Of a DNA stretch of 64,000 bases, positions 1 through 8,630 are shown in pieces. Origin of the DNA: UBA6770 sp965660875 (GTDB lineage Bacteria; Bacteroidota; Bacteroidia; Flavobacteriales_G; Salibacteraceae); contig CBFIBQ010000006.1 of assembly GCA_965660875.1 (NCBI GenBank), forward strand, positions 1 to 64,000, written 5' to 3'. Positions within the stretch are counted from its first letter, which is position 1, and each line of letters starts with the position of its first letter. The notes beneath the pieces are model-generated. The model saw only the letters and a list, made by a program, of their open reading frames with translations, made no database searches and had not been told where the DNA came from. The position numbers were made by a program, and so were the translations under genes.

Positions 1-985
1 TCTATACATACTGCGCTTAATGTTCCGATGGTTACCGTGGGTTGTGGATCTACAGTTATGTTCTGGGTAGCACTGTTACTGCAACTGTTCCCATCTGTAA
101 AGCTATACGTAATCGTATGCGTACCCGCTCCAGCCGTTGCTGGGGTAAATACGCCCGTGGTGCTGTTTACTCCTGTTCCTGAGTAGGTTCCGCCGACTGG
201 ACTGCCGCCTGTTAATGTAAATGCTGGTGCTCCAGCGCATACTGACGATAGTGCTGATAACGTTACTGTTGGTAATGGGTTAACCGTTATGTTTTGACTG
301 GCTGTATCCTCACATCCGTTTGCATCGCTATACGTGTAGGTAATCTTGTGTGTACCTACTCCGGCTGTTGAAGGAGTGAAGACTCCGGTTGTGCTATTTA
401 CTCCCGTACCTGAATACGTTCCGCCTGTTGGACTTCCGCCACTTAGGGTTACTGGACTGGCATTTACACAGACTGCTGCTTGGGCAGATAGACTTACACT
501 TGGTAAGGCGTTTACCGTAATGTTGGTGCTCGCGCTGTCCGTACAACTGTTGCCGTCCGTATGTGTGTAGCGTATCGTATGCGTTCCTACTCCTGCGGTT
601 ACTGGGTTGAAGTTCGTTCCACTTACGCCTGGTCCGCTATACGTTCCTGGAGTTGGACTGCCACTGGTTAAACTTACCAAGCCGTTGTCTATACATACTG
701 CGCTTAATGTTCCGATGGTTACCGTGGGTTGTGGATCTACAGTTATGTTCTGGGTAGCACTGTTGCTGCAACTGTTCCCATCTGTAAAGCTATACGTGAT
801 CGTATGGGTTCCCGCTCCAGCCGTTGCTGGGGTGAATACACCCGTTGTGCTGTTTACTCCTGTTCCTGAGTAGGTTCCGCCGACTGGACTGCCACCTGTT
901 AATGTAAATGCTGGTGCTCCGGCACATACTGCTGATTGGGCAGCTAACGTTACCGTTGGTAATGGGTTAACTTTTATGGTTTGAG
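1..985 (-). repeat. higher-order coding repeat, period 687 bp (229 codons)
   Basis: Positions 1-240 recur almost base for base at 688-927, with weaker similarity continuing to about 985. The offset is 687 bp, exactly 229 codons, which equals three Ig-like units. I count about seven substitutions in the first 180 aligned bases, most at third codon positions. The middle unit (about 310-687) is more divergent from its neighbours. The pattern shows recent duplication or gene conversion of a three-domain block inside the giant protein. Confidence 0.85.
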
Positions 986-3539
986 TTGCTGTATCGCTTC
1001 CACAACCATTTGAGAAAGCATATTTAATGGTATACGTTCCTACTCCCACGGAAGAAGGATCAAAAGTGGTCACCACATTACCATTGTAAAGGTATACTCC
1101 ACCCGAAGGCGTACCGCCAGTAAGCGTAAAACTCGAAGCGTCAGCACATCGATCCGAAAAAGCCGATAAAGCAGCATTTGGAACAGGATCCACAACAACT
1201 ACACGTGTCGCCGTATCAGAGCATGTGCCGGCATTGGTTCGGTAAGACAACGTAAAACTGCCTGCGCCAGAAATCAATGGATAAAATGTAGTTCCGATTA
1301 CACCTGTTCCAAAAAAGGTTCCGCCAGTTGGGGTACCATAGGGAGTAAGATTAATGGAAAACGTACTTGCACATTGAACAGGCAGCGAACTAAACCCAGC
1401 CGTGGGAGCCGCAAGCACCGTAATATTTTGATATGCCGTATCACTGCAGCCCAAAGATGTATAAGCATAACCAAGTTGCTTAACTCCGACCGTTGTAGCA
1501 GCGGGATTAAATTGACCAGAGGAAACGCCAGGACCAAAATAAGTTCCACCTGTCGGGTTTCCGCCACTCAGACTGAAGGCTGGCTCATTTTGACAGACAG
1601 AGGTCTTTGCCAATGTAAAAAAAGCAGACTGTCCACCTACATTTATATTCTTATTGGCAGAATCGACGCAGCCATTGGTATCGGTGTAGACGTAATTTAA
1701 ATTAAATGATCCGATGCCAGAAGTAGATGGGCTAAACACCGTATCATTCTTTACCCCTATACCATTATACTTTCCACCTTGGGGACTTCCGTTAGATAAC
1801 GTAAAATCTGGGTCCCCAACACATGTAACTGGAAAGGAACTCAATGTGGGTTTTGTTGGTCGGTTTATGGTAACTTTTATCGAACCTGAAGTATCTAAGC
1901 AACCTTCATCGTTTACTGCCACACTATAATTATCCGTTACGTAAACCTTATAAACGGAATCTGTCGCTTGAAACATACCGAAGCCGCTTCTCAACCAGCG
2001 ATACTCTATTCTAGGGTCATTATTGGACCACAACTTTACAGAGTCTCCGGAACAAGCGGAGGTATCTGTACCTGCAAAAATTTTAGCTTTTATCGCCTCA
2101 CTACAATCTGCTATTTTTAAGGTGTAAGCATCTCTAAACCCAGCTCCAGTAGAAAAAACTTTATCTTCAAAAACCATGGGTGGGTCAGCTATTCCTGTAA
2201 CGTAAATGTTTTTGGAGGTATCTAGAGCTATCCCGTTGGCTTGATTATTAAAAAAAGTTGTACTTACACCTCGAATTGTCCATATAAATTCACCCGTTGA
2301 ATCGACGAGAGAAGTAAAGATTGCTCTTGAAGCAGCCCCCCCTGTAACGGTATCTTTGCCGAATTTAGCAAAGTTTCCTCCGTAGCGACCACTTACACCA
2401 ACATTCCCTAGGTTATCTACATCTACACCATAGCAGAAATCTTGATTTTGCCATGTACTCGTGTAACCTCCAAATGCTCTACCCCAAACATAATTACCTG
2501 CCGTGTCTAGCCGCACCAAATATGCATCGTATGTATTAGTGCCGTTAATTGAGTTCAGCGTGGAATCACCTACTTTAAACGATGATTGGAATCGACCTCC
2601 GATATACAAGTTATTGAACTTATCTACTGATAAACCATAAGCGTCGTCAATACTGGTTCCTCCAAGAGTTTTTAACCATTTTACATTGCCTCCAGTATCT
2701 ACTTTTAATAAAAAAACATCACGAGCACCACTTGCAGAAATAGTAGTAGAACCCACAGTCATGGAGTTACTATACACTCCACTAGCATATGCGCTACCTC
2801 CTTCGTCAATTGTTACCCTTGTAGCATAAGCGAATCCTGTACTTGGGCTTATGTCTTTAACCCAATTAAAATTACCATTAACGCTGTAGCTTGCGAAATA
2901 TGCGCCAATTCCGAAAGACGAACCAGTTGATATGTTAGTTGTACCAAACTTTGCGGCACCTCTATATGACCCGCCAACTACAATATTACCATCAGAATTC
3001 ACATCAATAGTCGGATTATAATTATTATTAAACAATGCCCAAGGTGCATTGCCAATTTCTGCAGTTTCCGTCCACTTAACATTACCAGCAGTATCTAGAA
3101 CTGCAACAACAAGATTATACTCGGCCGTTGGAGGAGCTGGCAAACTGGCGGTATCCATCTTAACACTTCCCGATCGATACATTCCAACAACTGCTATAGC
3201 AGTATCCCCTATACACCTTACATCTGACAAAAAATCTACACCTACAGCTCCGAAACTAAGCGTCCATTTCTGATTTCCATTTACGTCATATTTTACAATG
3301 TAACCATCGTAGCTATTATTTTTTCCTGCAGAAATCGTGTCGGAACCAAACTGCGGGTTAACCGCTGTCCCCGTAACAACAACTCCAACAGCATAGTTGT
3401 TTCCATTTTGATCCACATCGATACCCATACCAGCATCGTTGCTGGAGCCACCTCCAGTTTTTAACCAATCGACCTGTTGAGCTTGAGTATTGCTGTATAA
3501 AAAACCTAAAAAAAGTAGTGCGAGTAGAAGTTTCTTCAT
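1..3539 (-). CDS. giant secreted repeat protein, N-terminal part (C-terminus outside window)
   Basis: The frame is open for 1179 codons from the ATG at 3539-3537 to the window edge, so the 3' end is missing. Residues 1-21 are a signal peptide (MKKLLL... ending TQAQ). Residues about 22-480 are repeated units of the form 'V-D-x-x-G-N ... W-x-k-x-x-G', with recurring GNVKW/GNFNW motifs, like SBBP-type beta-propeller repeats. An Ig-like linker follows, then at least eight and a half tandem Ig-like units of about 75 residues. Each has one Cys near the start, a GG(S/T)P-GGTY(S/F)G-GV core and a closing (T)QNITV. Such proteins are usually T9SS-exported adhesins in Bacteroidota; that is inference here, because the C-terminal sorting domain is not visible. 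No partner gene is adjacent; galE is divergent. Confidence 0.85.
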   Translation of the reverse strand, partial: MKKLLLALLFLGFLYSNTQAQQVDWLKTGGGSSNDAGMGIDVDQNGNNYAVGVVVTGTAVNPQFGSDTISAGKNNSYDGYIVKYDVNGNQKWTLSFGAVGVDFLSDVRCIGDTAIAVVGMYRSGSVKMDTASLPAPPTAEYNLVVAVLDTAGNVKWTETAEIGNAPWALFNNNYNPTIDVNSDGNIVVGGSYRGAAKFGTTNISTGSSFGIGAYFASYSVNGNFNWVKDISPSTGFAYATRVTIDEGGSAYASGVYSNSMTVGSTTISASGARDVFLLKVDTGGNVKWLKTLGGTSIDDAYGLSVDKFNNLYIGGRFQSSFKVGDSTLNSINGTNTYDAYLVRLDTAGNYVWGRAFGGYTSTWQNQDFCYGVDVDNLGNVGVSGRYGGNFAKFGKDTVTGGAASRAIFTSLVDSTGEFIWTIRGVSTTFFNNQANGIALDTSKNIYVTGIADPPMVFEDKVFSTGAGFRDAYTLKIADCSEAIKAKIFAGTDTSACSGDSVKLWSNNDPRIEYRWLRSGFGMFQATDSVYKVYVTDNYSVAVNDEGCLDTSGSIKVTINRPTKPTLSSFPVTCVGDPDFTLSNGSPQGGKYNGIGVKNDTVFSPSTSGIGSFNLNYVYTDTNGCVDSANKNINVGGQSAFFTLAKTSVCQNEPAFSLSGGNPTGGTYFGPGVSSGQFNPAATTVGVKQLGYAYTSLGCSDTAYQNITVLAAPTAGFSSLPVQCASTFSINLTPYGTPTGGTFFGTGVIGTTFYPLISGAGSFTLSYRTNAGTCSDTATRVVVVDPVPNAALSAFSDRCADASSFTLTGGTPSGGVYLYNGNVVTTFDPSSVGVGTYTIKYAFSNGCGSDTATQTIKVNPLPTVTLAAQSAVCAGAPAFTLTGGSPVGGTYSGTGVNSTTGVFTPATAGAGTHTITYSFTDGNSCSNSATQNITVDPQPTVTIGTLSAVCIDNGLVSLTSGSPTPGTYSGPGVSGTNFNPVTAGVGTHTIRYTHTDGNSCTDSASTNITVNALPSVSLSAQAAVCVNASPVTLSGGSPTGGTYSGTGVNSTTGVFTPSTAGVGTHKITYTYSDANGCEDTASQNITVNPLPTVTLSALSSVCAGAPAFTLTGGSPVGGTYSGTGVNSTTGVFTPATAGAGTHTITYSFTDGNSCSNSATQNITVDPQPTVTIGTLSAVCI

Positions 3540-3571
3540 GCTTTGTTTTTAACCAATTGGCGAAGATAATT

Positions 3572-3593
3572 CACTAAGCTCCAAAACTTAGTG
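3572..3593. promoter_or_regulatory. 7-bp inverted repeat upstream of the giant secreted protein
   Basis: CACTAAG (3572-3578) and CTTAGTG (3587-3593) are perfect inverted repeats separated by 8 nt. They lie 33-54 nt upstream of the minus-strand ATG. They could be an operator or a 5'-UTR hairpin. There is no T-run, so it is not a terminator. Confidence 0.3.
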
Positions 3594-3604
3594 TTGTTTA
3601 TCAA

Positions 3605-3637
3605 TTTATAAGACGTATTTGTATAACGGTAAGTTTG
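3605..3637 (+). promoter_or_regulatory. putative Bacteroidota promoter for galE
   Basis: TAAGTTTG at 3630-3637 matches the -7 consensus TANNTTTG exactly. A weak -33 element TTTA (3605-3608) lies 21 nt upstream. Transcription would begin near 3644, about 43 nt before the galE ATG. Confidence 0.4.
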
Positions 3638-3686
3638 GTCGAAATCAAGTAGTCTGTTAGTTCTTCTTACACTAATTTCGCCAATT

Positions 3687-4718
3687 ATGAGAGTATTAAT
3701 TACTGGAGGAGCTGGTTATATTGGCTCGCATACCATTATTCGTATAATAGAAAGCACAAATTGGGAGGTTGTTTCCATTGATTCATTTAATAATTCTAGC
3801 CCAGACAGTTTTGACAGAATAGAACGGATTACGGGAAAAAGAATAAAAAATCACACATTGGATTTGTCTAATGAATTGGAGACAAAAAAATGCTTTGACA
3901 CTATTGGAAAAGTTGATGGCATCATTCACTTTGCCGCACTAAAAGCTGTTGGAGAATCCGTTGAAAAGCCGCTGCTGTATTATAAAAACAACCTTCAAAG
4001 TCTGCTCAATGTCTTGGAAAATTGTGCTGCGTTAGAAATTCCAAATCTAATTTTCTCTTCTTCTTGTTCCATTTACGGAAATGTCACTAAACTACCAGTG
4101 GATGAAAATACTCCATTAGCGCAATCGGAGAGTCCATACGCAGCCACAAAGGCTATGGGTGAAGAGATTCTTGCCGACTATAAAAAAACAAGCTCAACGT
4201 CTATCATTTCGCTTCGCTATTTTAACCCTGTTGGAGCTCATGAAAGTGGACTAATTGGGGAGTATCCAATAAATAAACCAAACAATCTTTTTCCCGTTAT
4301 AACCCAAACCGCGGTAGGTAAAATAAAGCAAATGGAAGTTTTTGGAACCGATTATAACACGCGAGATGGCTCTTGCGTTCGGGATTACATCCATGTATGC
4401 GATATTGCAGATGCGCACATTTTAGCTTTGAAAAGCTCCGTTCAACGAAAAAAATGGAAGGCTGTAGAATTTTACAATCTTGGTTCTGGAAATGGTGTTA
4501 GTGTATTAGAAGCTGTAAGTACATTTGAGCAATTGTGCGGTAGGCAATTGAATTATAAAATCTCTGAAAGAAGATCAGGCGACGTGGAGGCCATTTATAG
4601 CAATAGTGAGAAAGCTAGAGTAGATTTAGGTTGGACGGCGAAAAAAGACCTCAAAGAAATGATTCAATCTGCTTGGAAATGGCAACTACAAATTGAAAAA
4701 GAACAAGGCAATAGCTAA
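3687..4718 (+). CDS. galE: UDP-glucose 4-epimerase
   Basis: A cytosolic extended SDR that interconverts UDP-glucose and UDP-galactose (or the N-acetyl forms) using tightly bound NAD. The 343 residues match the usual GalE length. The nucleotide-binding motif GGAGYIG is at residues 7-13, the SSS segment at 124-126 and the catalytic Y151-x3-K155 in SPYAATKA. The GalE-typical 'RYFNPVGAHESG' and 'RDGSCVRDYIHV' segments follow. The start is an ATG 41 nt after a candidate promoter. Its 3' end overlaps the next SDR gene by 26 nt, so the two are probably co-transcribed and supply sugar nucleotides to the surface-glycan genes downstream. Confidence 0.93.
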   Translation: MRVLITGGAGYIGSHTIIRIIESTNWEVVSIDSFNNSSPDSFDRIERITGKRIKNHTLDLSNELETKKCFDTIGKVDGIIHFAALKAVGESVEKPLLYYKNNLQSLLNVLENCAALEIPNLIFSSSCSIYGNVTKLPVDENTPLAQSESPYAATKAMGEEILADYKKTSSTSIISLRYFNPVGAHESGLIGEYPINKPNNLFPVITQTAVGKIKQMEVFGTDYNTRDGSCVRDYIHVCDIADAHILALKSSVQRKKWKAVEFYNLGSGNGVSVLEAVSTFEQLCGRQLNYKISERRSGDVEAIYSNSEKARVDLGWTAKKDLKEMIQSAWKWQLQIEKEQGNS

Positions 4719-5634
4719 ACAAAAAATACTGATAACCGGTGGTGCAGGATTTATTCCTGGATCTCTAGCTGCAAAGCTGAGTGAAGATAAAAATAACCTC
4801 ATAGTCATCGTTGACAATTTTTTAACTGGCAAAAAAAGAAACATACCAGATGCCGACAATGTAAAATTCATTAAGTGTGATGTAAATGATTACTTAGAGA
4901 TTGCACCAGTAATGACCAGCTACAAGTTTGACTATGTTTTTCATTATGCCGCCGTGGTTGGTGTAAAACGCACACTTGCTCACCCAGCTATGGTTTTGGA
5001 AGATTTGGTTGGAATAAAAAATATTTTGAGTTTGTGTAAAAACACAGGAGTAAAACGGGTATTCTACTCCTCCAGCAGCGAAGTATACGGAGAGCCTGTG
5101 GAACTGCCGCAACATGAAGAAACCACCCCCCTAAACAGTAGACTACCTTATGCTATTGTAAAAAATGCTGGAGAGGCATATTGTAAAGCATTCAAACAAG
5201 AGTACGATTTAGACTTCACCATTTTTCGTTTTTTCAATACATACGGGCATTACCAAAGTACTGATTTTGTAATGTCTAAATTTATACGCGCAGCGCTAAA
5301 AAACGAACCCATAACGATATACGGAGATGGAAGTCAAACACGCACCTTCTGCTACATTAGCGATAATGTTGAAATTACCTCTCGGTGCATGTACGAAAAC
5401 TTGTTTATCAATGATGTTATCAATGTTGGTAACGATAAAATCACTTCTATTAAGCAATTGGCAGAAATGGTCATTCGTGTTACCAAATCCTCTTCTGAAA
5501 TAAAGTTTTTACCCCCTCTTGGCGAAGGCGATATGACCAGACGACAGCCTGATATAGAAAAAATGAAAACCGTATTGGATCGAGATTTAATTGATTTAGA
5601 GTCTGGAATAACCAAGCTCTTAAAGCACTTTTAG
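4693..5634 (+). CDS. NAD-dependent sugar-nucleotide epimerase/dehydratase (UDP-glucuronate decarboxylase-like SDR)
   Basis: A 313-residue extended SDR. The Rossmann motif is GGAGFIP (17-22), so the usual last glycine is a proline followed by Gly. The SSSSEVYGEP segment (127-135) and Y153-x3-K157 form the active site, and 'YGDGSQTRTF' is the substrate-binding loop common to UXS and dTDP-glucose dehydratase-like enzymes. I cannot fix the substrate; UDP-glucuronate decarboxylase or a 4-epimerase are the likeliest. No ATG precedes the Rossmann motif, so TTG at 4693 is the probable start, inside the galE 3' end. The stop interlocks with the convergent rlmH stop. Confidence 0.8.
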   Translation: MKKNKAIAKQKILITGGAGFIPGSLAAKLSEDKNNLIVIVDNFLTGKKRNIPDADNVKFIKCDVNDYLEIAPVMTSYKFDYVFHYAAVVGVKRTLAHPAMVLEDLVGIKNILSLCKNTGVKRVFYSSSSEVYGEPVELPQHEETTPLNSRLPYAIVKNAGEAYCKAFKQEYDLDFTIFRFFNTYGHYQSTDFVMSKFIRAALKNEPITIYGDGSQTRTFCYISDNVEITSRCMYENLFINDVINVGNDKITSIKQLAEMVIRVTKSSSEIKFLPPLGEGDMTRRQPDIEKMKTVLDRDLIDLESGITKLLKHF

Positions 5635-6101
5635 TGGTGGTACGGTAATCCGTGTTTAATGGAATAGGCTCTATACATCTGTTCGACAATAATCAGCCGC
5701 ACCATTTGGTGGTTAAATGTGAGTTTTGAAAGACTCAATTGCTCGTTTGACCTTTGGTAAACTGCTTCGGAAAACCCATAAGCTCCGCCAACTACAAAAG
5801 TGATATTAGAAATTCCCGAAAGGGCCTTTTTCTCAAACCAATCATTTAACTGAGGACTTGATAGTTGTTTACCCTTATCGTCAAAAAGTACCACAAAATC
5901 ATTTGACTTTAGCTTTTTAAGGATCAATGCTCCTTCTTTGGATTGCAGTTCTTTCTCTGTAGTTTTTCCTCTGGAAGACACATCTGGAATTTCTTCCATG
6001 GAGTAGTTCACGAACCTGGTAAGTCGTTTTTCATACTCCTTCATTCCTTCAGTGACATATTTGGCTGAAGTTTTCCCAACTACAATTACTCTTATTTTCA
6101 T
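5631..6101 (-). CDS. rlmH: 23S rRNA (pseudouridine1915-N3)-methyltransferase
   Basis: A 156-residue SPOUT-class enzyme that methylates pseudouridine 1915 in helix 69 of 23S rRNA, using SAM bound in a trefoil knot. Length and order fit RlmH. 'VVGGAYGF' is the SAM-binding glycine loop, 'LSLSKLTFNHQMVR' is the knot region, and the protein ends in the hallmark 'HGLPYHH'. The ATG at 6101 is followed upstream by an excellent promoter (6113-6142). The last four bases overlap the convergent SDR gene. Confidence 0.96.
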   Translation of the reverse strand: MKIRVIVVGKTSAKYVTEGMKEYEKRLTRFVNYSMEEIPDVSSRGKTTEKELQSKEGALILKKLKSNDFVVLFDDKGKQLSSPQLNDWFEKKALSGISNITFVVGGAYGFSEAVYQRSNEQLSLSKLTFNHQMVRLIIVEQMYRAYSIKHGLPYHH

Positions 6102-6112
6102 AACAACACGGC

Positions 6113-6142
6113 CAAAAGTATAGAATACCTTTGTTAGCCAAA
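6113..6142 (-). promoter_or_regulatory. promoter for rlmH
   Basis: On the minus strand TTTG (6142-6139), 18 nt, then TACTTTTG (6120-6113) matches the -33/-7 consensus fully. The start would be near 6106, giving a very short leader before the ATG at 6101. Confidence 0.65.
6126..6133 (+). promoter_or_regulatory. -7 element for nadC
   Basis: TACCTTTG is a perfect TANNTTTG match on the plus strand. It lies inside the rlmH promoter spacer, so the two promoters are back to back. The -33 is weak (TTTC, 26 nt upstream). The predicted start near 6140 lies downstream of the TTG at 6131 and supports the ATG at 6152 as the nadC start. Confidence 0.5.
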
Positions 6143-6151
6143 TTAAAATAT

Positions 6152-6991
6152 ATGGAAACAGATTTTCGCAAACATATTCAGTTAGCTATAAAAGAAGATA
6201 TTGGCTCTGGTGATCACAGTGCCTTATCGTCGATTCCAGAAAATGCTAAAAACAAAGCACAGCTAATCATTAAAGATTCTGGCACGCTAAGTGGTGTTGA
6301 CGTAGCCAAATTAGTATTTGAAGAAACGGATAATAAGCTGCACTTCAAGGCTTTGTTAAAGGATGGTGACAAGATAGAAAAAGGACAAATTGCATTTACA
6401 GTTGAAGGCAATGCGCGCAGTATATTACAGGGAGAGCGATTAGCTTTAAACTATATGCAACGCATGTCTGGAATAGCCACAAAAACGCAACAATACGTTC
6501 AAGAAATTGAGGGTACAAAAACGAAAATTTTAGACACAAGAAAAACAACACCAGGAATGCGGGCTTTTGAAAAATTGGCCGTAACACACGGCGGTGGATT
6601 TAACCACAGGTTTGGATTGTACGATATGGTAATGCTGAAAGATAACCATATCGATTATGCAGGAGGGATTGATCAAGCTATGAATGCCACTAAAAAGTAT
6701 TTATTAGCGAATAACCTGAGTATTCCTGTGGAGGTTGAAGCTCGTGATTTAAACGAAGTAGAACAAATCTTAAGCAACGGAAATGCTACACGCATCATGT
6801 TTGATAACTTCAATTACACCGATACTGAAACCGCTGTAAAACTTGTCAATGGTAAAATGGAGACGGAGTCTTCAGGAGGAATTACATTAAAGACCATAAG
6901 GGGATATGCTGAGTGTGGCGTTGATTTTATCTCTGTTGGTGCCTTAACTCATCAGATAAACGCTCTAGATATGAGTTTGAAGGCGGTTTAA
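6152..6991 (+). CDS. nadC: nicotinate-nucleotide diphosphorylase (carboxylating)
   Basis: Quinolinate phosphoribosyltransferase, which turns quinolinate plus PRPP into nicotinate mononucleotide in de novo NAD synthesis. From the ATG at 6152 it has 279 residues, normal for the family. Family motifs visible in order are 'KEDIGSGDHS', 'ERLALNYMQRMSGIAT', 'DTRKTTPGMR', 'GGGFNHRFGLYDMVMLKDNHI', 'EVEARDLNE' and C-terminal 'GVDFISVGALTH'. An in-frame TTG at 6131 could add seven residues, but it lies within the promoter. The stop is 1 nt from the convergent flippase stop. Confidence 0.96.
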   Translation: METDFRKHIQLAIKEDIGSGDHSALSSIPENAKNKAQLIIKDSGTLSGVDVAKLVFEETDNKLHFKALLKDGDKIEKGQIAFTVEGNARSILQGERLALNYMQRMSGIATKTQQYVQEIEGTKTKILDTRKTTPGMRAFEKLAVTHGGGFNHRFGLYDMVMLKDNHIDYAGGIDQAMNATKKYLLANNLSIPVEVEARDLNEVEQILSNGNATRIMFDNFNYTDTETAVKLVNGKMETESSGGITLKTIRGYAECGVDFISVGALTHQINALDMSLKAV

Positions 6992-6992
6992 G

Positions 6993-8549
6993 TTAAATGT
7001 TCAACTTCTGTTTGAACTGCGCAAATAAAGCATTCAGATCCTCCGAAACCTTGAAATAAATCGATAGTCCAATGAATACTGTTGAAATAAGGGTGCTTCT
7101 TATCAAAATGTCAAAAACGAAAAAATCCAAGCTTGGAAGTAGGCTAGAGGAAAATAGTGCCGCTGCAGAAATAATAACCACCTTCAAGTGACTGGACGAG
7201 AAAGGGTGCATATCAAATTTATCGTAAACCAACCACAATCTTATTAGGCTATATATAAAAACAGAAATACACGAAGCTAAAGCTGCCCCGACTATTCCAA
7301 ATTGTGGAATAAAAACAAAGTTTGATATTACCACCAATGCAACGAATACCAGCAACAAATATGCGGTATATCTATAATACTTAGACAGTTGAATGATTTG
7401 AGCATTTGCACCAATACTCGAATTAATCACGTTAGATAACCCAATAAAAAATATAACGTATTCTCCAATTCTAAATTCCTCGGTTAATATCACAAATACA
7501 CTATCAATATTCCCCCAAATACCGACAAAAACTAGTGCTCCAGCAAGTAATTGATTTATGGAACTTTTCTTGTAAATGGAAAGTACACGTTTGTGATCTT
7601 TATCTTTCAAAGCATGAGCCATCACCGTGCTTGTTATTCTACTTAGAGACCTAGACGGAAGTGTTATTAGCAATCCAAAGAAAAAGGTAGTACCATAAAT
7701 ACCAGTCTCTTGGAGACTGAGATAAAAACTAATCATCACGGTATCCACCCGCTGAACCAGTATATTTCCAAAACCTTGAAGTATGGAATAAAAGCTCACA
7801 TTGTAAATGATTTTTCGAAACCCAGGTCTTAAAAACTCAAACTTTGGTTGGATACTAAATTGTTTTTTCGAAATGAGATATAAGAGTATCAGAATTCCTG
7901 AAATGAAGAAAGCAAATACATACAACCACAGGAAATATTCGAAACTCACTATTGGGCTCAATGCAAACATCACAATTGCCAACAGCACTACAACTCTTTG
8001 CACTATTTCCTTTACAAATACACCAGTAACCGCATTTCCGATGGCCCTTGCGTAGGTATCAAAAAGGTTGTACGCTAAAATGAAAAAGGATAAAGGAAAC
8101 ACCAGCCATGAAAATTTAAAAAATAATTCATTTGATATATCCTGTGAGACGATGTAAGGATACAACGCATAGTAAGCCAACGCACTAAATAAGTAACCGA
8201 CAAAAAGTACCAGTAAAATTAAAAACACAATTCCATTGTGTCCATTATTTGCGTTTTTGAAATACGGAAACAATCTTGTTATCGCTCCGCCAAAACCAAA
8301 GTTCCCTACTATTGAAATAAATTGAGAGTAAGTAACCAATAACGTAGTTACCCCTATTTGTTCTGTGGATAATAACCTGGGAAATAATACAGCTGTGGTT
8401 AAAAAACCAATTAAGACACCAATATAAGAGTAGCCGCTTCCTTTTATGGTTTGACGACCAATCTCACCTAAGTCAAATTTTAGCAGTTGTTTCAAGCAGC
8501 GAATATATTTCAGAATAACATAATACCAACCAAAACAGAAGTTCAACAA
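6993..8549 (-). CDS. polysaccharide flippase (Wzx/MATE-like lipopolysaccharide biosynthesis protein)
   Basis: An integral membrane protein of up to 518 residues with 12-14 predicted helices, for example 'VLIGFLTTAVLFPRLL', 'FLILLVLFVGYLFSALAYYAL' and a hydrophobic C-terminus. It fits the MOP/Wzx superfamily, which flips lipid-linked sugar repeats across the inner membrane. 'GSGYSYIGVLIGFLTTAVLFPRLLS' resembles the first helix of this family. The start is uncertain: no ATG lies in the first 200 codons, TTG at 8549 is the longest choice, and TTG at 8495 would begin just before the KQLLKFDLGEIG segment. It is divergent from the glycosyltransferase at 8631 and heads the glycan locus. Confidence 0.82.
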   Translation of the reverse strand: MLNFCFGWYYVILKYIRCLKQLLKFDLGEIGRQTIKGSGYSYIGVLIGFLTTAVLFPRLLSTEQIGVTTLLVTYSQFISIVGNFGFGGAITRLFPYFKNANNGHNGIVFLILLVLFVGYLFSALAYYALYPYIVSQDISNELFFKFSWLVFPLSFFILAYNLFDTYARAIGNAVTGVFVKEIVQRVVVLLAIVMFALSPIVSFEYFLWLYVFAFFISGILILLYLISKKQFSIQPKFEFLRPGFRKIIYNVSFYSILQGFGNILVQRVDTVMISFYLSLQETGIYGTTFFFGLLITLPSRSLSRITSTVMAHALKDKDHKRVLSIYKKSSINQLLAGALVFVGIWGNIDSVFVILTEEFRIGEYVIFFIGLSNVINSSIGANAQIIQLSKYYRYTAYLLLVFVALVVISNFVFIPQFGIVGAALASCISVFIYSLIRLWLVYDKFDMHPFSSSHLKVVIISAAALFSSSLLPSLDFFVFDILIRSTLISTVFIGLSIYFKVSEDLNALFAQFKQKLNI

Positions 8550-8630
8550 TCCGTTAAAAATATCAATTAGATGTTACCTAAATTCTCTAATTTTTAAGAT
8601 TAGTCTTACATTCGCCGCTCAAGAGGAAAC

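Noticed and set aside
1..985. Direct repeats as a possible CRISPR array
   Set aside because: The spacing of 687 bp and in-frame coding of Ig domains exclude short-repeat CRISPR; there are no cas genes.
1298..1567. Minus-strand ORF in another frame of the giant gene
   Set aside because: Overlaps the true frame, which keeps the repeat pattern intact here.
346..1929. Plus-strand ORFs (346-570, 607-873, 1374-1700, 1714-1929), partly Pro/Val rich
   Set aside because: They lie antisense to the repeat units of the giant minus-strand protein, recur with its period and carry no family motif.
3049..3273. Plus-strand ORF of 74 codons in the propeller region
   Set aside because: Antisense to an open, well-supported reading frame with no start context or domain.
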